The notes beneath the pieces are model-generated. The model searched no databases, was not told the DNA's origin, and saw nothing but the letters and a program-made list of their open reading frames with translations. Source: Streptomyces sp. SID486 (GTDB taxonomy: Bacteria > Actinomycetota > Actinomycetes > Streptomycetales > Streptomycetaceae). Taken from it: a stretch of DNA of 47,160 nt. Below, in pieces: positions 42,400 through 47,160 of this stretch. Made by a program: the position numbers and the translations under genes. Every line of letters starts with the position of its first letter. Position 1 is the stretch's first letter. Where the stretch lies: contig NZ_WWJT01000070.1 in the NCBI RefSeq assembly GCF_009865385.1, positions 1 to 47,160 on the forward strand, written 5' to 3'.

Positions 42400-43641
42400 A
42401 TGGGGACTGAGGACGGAACCGAGTTGAAGACACTGCGCCCTGAGGAGTTCGACCGGTGGTGGGAGCACCTGCTCCGCGCCTTCGGCGGCGGGCCGGCCTC
42501 GGCCGAGGAGCGCGAACTGGACAGAACGGTCACCGAGTTCGACCGCTCCCTCGCCGTCTGGGACGCGGACACGCTCGTGGGCACGTCCGGGGCCTTCAGC
42601 TTCCGGATGACGGTACCGGGCGGGGCGGTGGTGCCGACGGCCGGCGTGACGATGGTCAGTGTGGCGGCGACGCACCGGCGGCGCGGGGTGCTGACCTCGA
42701 TGATGCGGCGGCTGCTGGACGACGCGCGCGCCGAGGGCGAGCCGCTGGCCGCGCTGTTCGCCTCCGAGCCGGCGATCTACGGCCGGTTCGGGTACGGCTC
42801 GGCCACGTCCCAGCTCAGCGCCGAGATCGACACCGGCCGGGTGACGCTGGCGGTGCCCGAGGGCACCGACGAGGTGCGGCTGCGCTACGCGGCGCCCGCC
42901 GACGTCCTGGACGCGTGCGAGGCGGTGTACGCGGCCCTGGTGCCCGGCCGCCCCGGCATGCTGGCGCGGCAGCCCGGCTGGGAGCGGGCCGGTCTGCTCG
43001 ACCCGGAGAGCGGGCGGGAGGGGGCGTCGGCCCTGCAGTGCGTGCTCGCCGAACGGGACGGCGAGGTCACCGGGTACGCGCGCTTCCGCACCAAGATGGG
43101 CTGGGGGCCGAGCGGGCACGACGGCACGGTGTCGCTGGAGGGCCTGGCCGCGCTGGACCCGGCGAGCGAGGCCGCGCTGTGGCGGTTCCTGTTCGGCGTC
43201 GACCTGATGACGACGCTGAAGGTGCGCAGCCGGCCGGTCGACGACGCCTGGCAGCACCTGGTCTCCGACATCCGCCGCTGCCGGGTGCAGTCCAGGGACG
43301 CCGGGTACGTCCGCCTCGTGGACGTGGGCGCGGCCCTGTCGGCCCGTACGTATCTGACGCCCGTCGACGTCGTGTTCGAGGTCGAGGACGCCTTCTGCCC
43401 GTGGAACACCGGGCGCTGGCGGCTGACGGGAGACGCGAAGGGCGCGTCCTGCGAGCGCACGGCGGACCCGGCCGATCTCGCGTTGTCCGTACGGGAGCTG
43501 GGGGCGGCCTACCTGGGCGGGGTGAGCCTGCTGTCGCTGGCGGCGGCAGGGCGGGTGCGGCAGGCGCGGCCCGGGGCGCTGGCGGAGGCGTCGGTGGCGT
43601 TCGGCTCACCGGTGGCCCCCTGGCTGCCCCACGGCTTCTAG
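42400..43641 (+). CDS. GNAT N-acetyltransferase of the Eis (enhanced intracellular survival) family
   Basis: 413 residues, the Eis length, from an ATG at 42400; a TTG at 42424 with GAGGA upstream is an alternative. The first GNAT domain has the acetyl-CoA loop VSVAATHRRRGVLTSMM (~87-102) and SEPAIYGRFGYG (~122-133), whose Tyr127 matches the general-acid Tyr of Mycobacterium Eis. A second GNAT-like region and a sterol-carrier-like C-terminal domain follow. The C-terminus ends in PWLPHGF with a terminal Phe, whose carboxylate is the general base in Eis. Eis proteins acetylate aminoglycosides and other amines or lysines. It starts 160 bp from, and diverges from, the SpoIIE gene. Confidence 0.9.
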   Translation: MGTEDGTELKTLRPEEFDRWWEHLLRAFGGGPASAEERELDRTVTEFDRSLAVWDADTLVGTSGAFSFRMTVPGGAVVPTAGVTMVSVAATHRRRGVLTSMMRRLLDDARAEGEPLAALFASEPAIYGRFGYGSATSQLSAEIDTGRVTLAVPEGTDEVRLRYAAPADVLDACEAVYAALVPGRPGMLARQPGWERAGLLDPESGREGASALQCVLAERDGEVTGYARFRTKMGWGPSGHDGTVSLEGLAALDPASEAALWRFLFGVDLMTTLKVRSRPVDDAWQHLVSDIRRCRVQSRDAGYVRLVDVGAALSARTYLTPVDVVFEVEDAFCPWNTGRWRLTGDAKGASCERTADPADLALSVRELGAAYLGGVSLLSLAAAGRVRQARPGALAEASVAFGSPVAPWLPHGF

Positions 43642-43648
43642 GCGACGC

Positions 43649-43822
43649 GCCCGGAGGCCACCTCCGCGGGCAGCCGGGCACCGGACCACGTGGCCCGAGG
43701 CCCACATCCGTCGGCACCCCGGGCACCGGACCAAGTGGCCCGGGGTCACCTCCCCGGGCAGCCGGGGCACCGGACGAGGTGGCCCGGGGTCACCTCCGCT
43801 GGCAGCCCGGGCACCAGAAGAG
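43649..43822. repeat. 44/45-bp tandem repeat (4 copies) including the glycosylase stop codon
   Basis: Copies start at 43649, 43693, 43738 and 43782; the recurrent core is GCCCGGGGTCACCTCC, then GGCAGCC and GGGCACCGGAC. The copy at 43782 overlaps the 3' end and stop (43790-43792) of the Nei/Fpg gene, so the array is a set of diverged copies of that gene end (CPGCQRR-stop). It spans the gap to the Eis gene end (43641). Confidence 0.88.
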
Positions 43823-44599
43823 GTTGCGGGCGGCGAGGCCGGCGGTGCGGATGTCCGCGCCGCAGATGTGGCAGGGCAGGTTCGCGCGGCGGTAGACGTA
43901 CACCTCGCCGCCGTGGTCGTCCACGCGGGGCGGGCGGCCCATCGCCTCCGGGGTGTGCTCGGGGCGGACGGTGTCGATCCGGTTGTTGCGTACGCCGTCC
44001 CGCATCAGCTCGGCCAGGTCGGCCCACAGGGCGTCCCACTCGGCCGGGGTGATGTCCCGGCCCGCGCGGTACGGGTCGATGCCGTGCCGGAACAGGACCT
44101 CGGCGCGGTAGACGTTGCCGACGCCGGCGACGACGTTCTGGTCCATGAGCAGCGCGGCGATCGTGGTGCGGCTGCGGGAGATCCTCCGGTACGCCGCGTC
44201 CGGGTCGGCGTGCGCGCGCAGCGGGTCGGGGCCGAGCCGGGCGTGGACCGCCGCCTTCTCGGCGTCCGTGATCAGGGCGCAGGTGGTGGGGCCGCGCAGA
44301 TCGACGTACGACCGGTCGTTAGTGAGCCGGAGCCGGACGGTGTCCGTCGGCGGGGGCGCCGGGGCGTCGCCGAAGCCGACCTTGCCGAAGAGGCCGAGGT
44401 GGATGTGGACCCACTCGGCGGCCCGGAAGCCCAGGAAGAGGTGCTTGCCGTGGGCCTCGGTGGCGGTCAGCTCGGTGCCGTCCAGGAGGGCGGCGGCGTC
44501 GGAGAACTTGCCCTGGGGGCTGGTGACGCGGACGGGACCGCCCTGGAAGCGGTCGGCGTAGTCCCGGGCCAACCGGTGGATCGTGTGCCCTTCCGGCAC
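43790..44599 (-). CDS. Fpg/Nei family DNA glycosylase
   Basis: 269 residues from a GTG at 44599, so that the protein starts M-P-E-G-H; Pro2 (after Met removal) and Glu3 are the catalytic pair of the family. The middle includes GKHLFLGFRAAEWVHIHLGLFG and the H2TH region DQNVVAGVGNVYRAEVLFRHGIDP. The C-terminal zinc finger has Cys243/Cys246 (CHIC) and Cys263/Cys266 (CPGC). The start PEGHTI and the H2TH pattern fit actinobacterial Nei-type enzymes, which remove oxidised pyrimidines or formamidopyrimidines in base excision repair. It lies 169 bp downstream of rpiB, separated by a hairpin. Confidence 0.93.
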   Translation of the reverse strand: MPEGHTIHRLARDYADRFQGGPVRVTSPQGKFSDAAALLDGTELTATEAHGKHLFLGFRAAEWVHIHLGLFGKVGFGDAPAPPPTDTVRLRLTNDRSYVDLRGPTTCALITDAEKAAVHARLGPDPLRAHADPDAAYRRISRSRTTIAALLMDQNVVAGVGNVYRAEVLFRHGIDPYRAGRDITPAEWDALWADLAELMRDGVRNNRIDTVRPEHTPEAMGRPPRVDDHGGEVYVYRRANLPCHICGADIRTAGLAARNLFWCPGCQRR

Positions 44600-44649
44600 G
44601 GCTGACGTGTCCTTTCCTTCTTCCGCACACCGGGTCCTTCTTCCGCGCA

Positions 44650-44697
44650 CCGGACGCCGGGGCGCGGCCCCCGCGGGAGCCGGGCCCCGGCGTCCGG
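44650..44697 (-). terminator. Hairpin between rpiB and the glycosylase gene
   Basis: CCGGACGCCGGGGC (44650-44663) pairs perfectly with GCCCCGGCGTCCGG (44684-44697) around a 20-nt GC-rich loop, 71 bp past the rpiB stop on the minus strand. Confidence 0.7.
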
Positions 44698-44768
44698 GGT
44701 GGCAGGGGCCACGGGCGCGGCCCCGAGCCGGCGGCTTCGGCCGGGATGACGGTCCGGGCCGGGCCGGG

Positions 44769-45254
44769 CTACTGCTGGGGGTGGTGGGCCGGGATCGGGG
44801 GGAGGTCGCCCGTCGTCTCGTACGCCGACAGCATGTCGATACGGCGGATGTGCCGCTCGTCACCCGAGAACGGGGTGTTCAGGAAGACCTCGACGAACTT
44901 GGTCGCCTCCTGCGTGCTGTGCATCCGCGCACCCACGGCCACCACGTTGGCGTCGTTGTGCTGCCGGCCGAGCGCCGCCGTCTCCTCGCTCCAGGCCAGC
45001 GCCGCGCGCACGCCCTTCACCTTGTTCGCGGCGATCTGCTCACCGTTGCCGGAACCGCCGATCACGATGCCGAGGGCGTCCGGGTCCGCCGCCGCCTTCT
45101 CCGCGGCGCGCAGGCAGAACGGCGGATAGTCGTCCTGGGCGTCGTAGATGAGCGGCCCGCAGTCGACGGGCTCGTGGCCCGCGGCCTTCAGCCACTCGAC
45201 GAGGTGGTTCTTCAGTTCGTAGCCCGCATGGTCGGAGCCGAGATACACGCGCAT
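44769..45254 (-). CDS. rpiB: Ribose-5-phosphate isomerase B
   Basis: 161 residues from the ATG at 45254; the frame is open far upstream but only this start gives the family N-terminus MRVYLGSDHAGYELKNHL. The active-site loop is IGGSGNGEQIAANKV. The Cys of E. coli RpiB is replaced by Ser, as in mycobacterial enzymes that use a Glu instead. VGARMHSTQEA and the C-terminal ERHIRRIDMLS complete the RpiB/LacA fold. It interconverts ribose-5-phosphate and ribulose-5-phosphate in the pentose phosphate pathway. It is divergent from the permease at 45510. Confidence 0.96.
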   Translation of the reverse strand: MRVYLGSDHAGYELKNHLVEWLKAAGHEPVDCGPLIYDAQDDYPPFCLRAAEKAAADPDALGIVIGGSGNGEQIAANKVKGVRAALAWSEETAALGRQHNDANVVAVGARMHSTQEATKFVEVFLNTPFSGDERHIRRIDMLSAYETTGDLPPIPAHHPQQ

Positions 45255-45358
45255 GCCACGAGTGTGACACGGCGGTGGCGGGGCAGCAGCCTCGGGTGCG
45301 GACGCGGAGCCTGCGCCCGAAATGTGAGCCAGACCATAGAACCTCAAGGCAACCTCAA

Positions 45359-45374
45359 GTAACGATACGGATTC
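45359..45374. promoter_or_regulatory. Possible GlnR-like box upstream of the permease
   Basis: GTAAC, six bases, then GATTC approximates the GlnR consensus GTnAC-n6-GAAAC with two mismatches in the second half. It lies 136 bp upstream of the amino-acid permease. Just before it, AACCTCAAG occurs twice with an 11-bp period (45340-45359). Nitrogen control would suit the gene, but the match is weak. Confidence 0.3.
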
Positions 45375-45509
45375 AGAGGTTCCCGAATTCGTTCGCCTCG
45401 GATTCACTGGACCGACTCGTACACCGCTCGTGCGATATCCCGTACCCAGCCCCACAACGGCACCCCCCTCGTACGGGAAACGCTCCACCGGCGCAAAGGA
45501 AATCCGTCC

Positions 45510-46928
45510 ATGACCCCTGGTTCCGGACTTCAAGCAGGCCTCAAGAACCGCCATCTCTCGATGATCGCCATCGGAGGTGTGATCGGAGCCGGACTCTTCG
45601 TCGGCTCCAGCTCCGGCATCGCCACGGCGGGCCCCGGCATCCTGCTGTCCTACGCCCTCGTCGGCACCCTCGTCGTCCTCGTGATGCGGATGCTCGGCGA
45701 GATGTCCGCCGCCAACCCCACCTCCGGCTCCTTCTCCGCGCACGCCGACCGGGCCCTCGGCCGCTGGGCCGGTTTCTCCATCGGCTGGCTGTACTGGTTC
45801 TTCTGGGTCGTCGTGCTCGCCGTCGAGGCGACCGCCGGTGCCAAGATCCTCGAAGGCTGGGTCCCGGCCGTCCCGCAATGGGGCTGGGCGCTGATCGTGA
45901 TGTTCGTCCTGACCGCCACCAACCTGGTCTCGGTCGGCTCCTACGGCGAGTTCGAGTTCTGGTTCGCCGGTATCAAGGTCGTGGCGATCGGCGCGTTCAT
46001 CGTCGTCGGCCTGCTCGCCGTGTTCGGCGTGCTGCCGGGCGTGCACGCGGACAAGGCCAGCTTCGGCAACCTGACCGGCGAGGGCGGGTTCCTGCCGCAC
46101 GGTCCGGGCGCGATCCTCACCGGTGTGCTGCTGGTCGTCTTCTCCTTCATGGGCAGCGAGATCGCCACCCTGGCGGCCGGCGAGTCCGAGGACCCGCAGA
46201 AGGCGGTCACCAAGTCCACCAACAGCATCATCTGGCGTATCGGTGTCTTCTACCTGGGCTCGATCCTGGTCGTGGTCACGCTGCTGCCGTGGAACGACCC
46301 GTCCATCAAGAAGGACGGCTCCTACGTCGCCGCGCTGAACTCCCTCGGTATCGCGCACGCCGGCGAGGTCATGAACGTCATCGTGCTGACCTCGGTGCTG
46401 TCCTGTCTCAACTCCGGCCTCTACACGGCGTCCCGGATGGCCTTCTCGCTCGGCCAGCGCGGTGACGCGCCCAAGGCGTTCGCCCGCACCACCTCGCGCG
46501 GTGTGCCGCGGACCGCGATCCTGGCCTCGGTCGTCTTCGGGTTCGTGGCGGTCTTCTTCAACTACCAGTACCCGGACACCGTCTTCCTCTTCCTGCTGAA
46601 CTCCAGCGGCGCGGTGGCCCTGTTCGTGTGGCTGGCCATCTGCTTCTCGCAGCTGCGGATGCGGAAGATCCTCCAGCGCGAGGCGCCGGAGAAGCTCGTC
46701 GTGAAGATGTGGCTGTACCCGTACCTGACCTGGGCGACGGCCGGGATGATCGTGTTCGTCCTGATCTACATGCTGTTCGACACCGAGCACGACGGCCGGG
46801 AGACGGTGCTGCTGTCCCTGCTGGTCGCGGCGATCGTGCTGGTGATCGCCGCGGTGAAGCAGAAGCTCACCGCGAACCGCCCGGTCCCCGAGGCCGAGGT
46901 CCCGGCCGACAAGGTGTCCATCGGCTGA
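45510..46928 (+). CDS. Amino-acid permease, AAT family (GabP/CycA-like)
   Basis: 472 residues from an ATG with AAAGGAAA upstream. Twelve membrane segments are visible, starting LKNRHLSMIAIGGVIGAGLF, the APC signature with the GVIGAGLF unwound helix 1. The helix-3 region is MRMLGEMSAANPTSGSFSAHA, and helix 6 SFMGSEIATLAAGESEDP has the conserved (A/G)xE motif of AAT members. The C-terminal tail (VPEAEVPADKVSIG) is short and acidic. It imports an amino acid, GABA or a similar compound by proton symport; the closest E. coli relatives are GabP, CycA and AnsP, but specificity cannot be told. It is monocistronic: divergent from rpiB and followed by a strong terminator. Confidence 0.93.
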   Translation: MTPGSGLQAGLKNRHLSMIAIGGVIGAGLFVGSSSGIATAGPGILLSYALVGTLVVLVMRMLGEMSAANPTSGSFSAHADRALGRWAGFSIGWLYWFFWVVVLAVEATAGAKILEGWVPAVPQWGWALIVMFVLTATNLVSVGSYGEFEFWFAGIKVVAIGAFIVVGLLAVFGVLPGVHADKASFGNLTGEGGFLPHGPGAILTGVLLVVFSFMGSEIATLAAGESEDPQKAVTKSTNSIIWRIGVFYLGSILVVVTLLPWNDPSIKKDGSYVAALNSLGIAHAGEVMNVIVLTSVLSCLNSGLYTASRMAFSLGQRGDAPKAFARTTSRGVPRTAILASVVFGFVAVFFNYQYPDTVFLFLLNSSGAVALFVWLAICFSQLRMRKILQREAPEKLVVKMWLYPYLTWATAGMIVFVLIYMLFDTEHDGRETVLLSLLVAAIVLVIAAVKQKLTANRPVPEAEVPADKVSIG

Positions 46929-46977
46929 CCCGGCCCCCGGACCGGACCGTCCGCACCGGACGTCCCCGCACGGCAGA

Positions 46978-47018
46978 CGGCCGCACGACCCGACGGAAGA
47001 CGTCGGGACGTGCGGCCG
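46978..47018 (+). terminator. Long hairpin downstream of the permease
   Basis: Eighteen-base arms 46978-46995 and 47001-47018 pair with one mismatch around GAAGA, 50 bp past the permease stop. Confidence 0.85.
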
Positions 47019-47144
47019 TCGCGCGTCCGCCGTCGCGCGTTCGCGGTCGCGCGTCCGCCGTCGCCCGTCCGCCGTCGCGCGTCCGCCCTCGCGCGTCCGC
47101 CCTCGCGCGTCCGCCCTCGCGCGTCCGCCCTCGCGCGTTCCGCG
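47019..47144. repeat. 14-bp tandem repeat array, about nine copies
   Basis: Units close to TCGCGCGTCCGCCC or TCGCGCGTCCGCCG start at 47019 and every 14 bp to 47131, beginning exactly where the terminator stem ends. Copies at 47075-47130 are identical; the outer ones drift. The first unit starts with the TCGCGCG that follows the stem, suggesting expansion from the terminator edge. Confidence 0.9.
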
Positions 47145-47160
47145 CGGCCTACGGCCCCGG

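Noticed and set aside
44769..46790. A 673-codon minus-strand frame extending rpiB upstream through the permease
   Set aside because: Only the last 161 codons match RpiB; the remainder is antisense to the permease with shadow composition.

Overview
The window is high-GC chromosomal DNA from a Streptomyces or a very close relative. This rests on codon usage with G/C in nearly every third position and on the order of the core genes. On the minus strand these run tig, clpP1, clpP2, clpX, (a + strand membrane protein), valS, folC, DUF4233, ndk, mreB, mreC, mreD, PBP2, rodA, CYTH/CHAD, a B12-binding-type radical SAM protein, and, further left, a radical SAM-associated protein and the RNase E/G start. 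No species can be named from sequence alone.

Layout. (1) 1-1546: N-terminus of the RNase E/G gene and the TIGR03936-type protein. (2) 1551-14204: a mostly accessory block between the two radical-SAM-related genes. It holds a repetitive membrane protein, a small membrane protein, an FrsA/DHPON-type hydrolase, a single-ORF fusion of an APC amino-acid permease to a SpoIIE phosphatase and an HATPase kinase domain, a catalase-like protein, a Dyp-type peroxidase, a probable dimeric-barrel partner, a GAP/Sap-type membrane protein, a decayed gene and a membrane-anchored protein. (3) 14205-24300: radical SAM TIGR03960, CYTH/CHAD and the cell-shape locus mreBCD-PBP2-rodA. (4) 24531-35451: ndk, DUF4233, folC, valS, clpX, clpP2, clpP1, tig. 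(5) 35631-37643: divergent tRNA-Pro(TGG) and tRNA-Gly(TCC). The 3' end of tRNA-Gly is duplicated 1.7 kb downstream as an att site. Between the copies lies the wreck of an actinomycete integrative element: a RepSA-like replication gene ending in a nonsense codon and joined by deletion to an integrase that has lost its catalytic tyrosine. (6) 37967-46928: small proteins, a membrane acyltransferase, an HD hydrolase of the RelA/SpoT-hydrolase type, a second SpoIIE phosphatase, an Eis-like acetyltransferase, an Nei/Fpg glycosylase, rpiB and an amino-acid permease. (7) 46929-47160: a terminator and a 14-bp tandem repeat array.

How the parts work together. MreBCD, PBP2 and RodA form the lateral/spore wall synthesis machine. 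Trigger factor, ClpP1P2 and ClpX handle nascent-chain folding and proteolysis. The four minus-strand genes 10869-4768 look like one peroxide-handling unit ending in an unusual transporter-phosphatase-kinase, the best candidate here for an undescribed signalling system. A second theme is structural: three nearly adjacent genes (HD, SpoIIE, Nei; 40344-44599) each have tandem repeats that start inside their last codons and include the stop codon, as if their 3' ends had been copied several times downstream.
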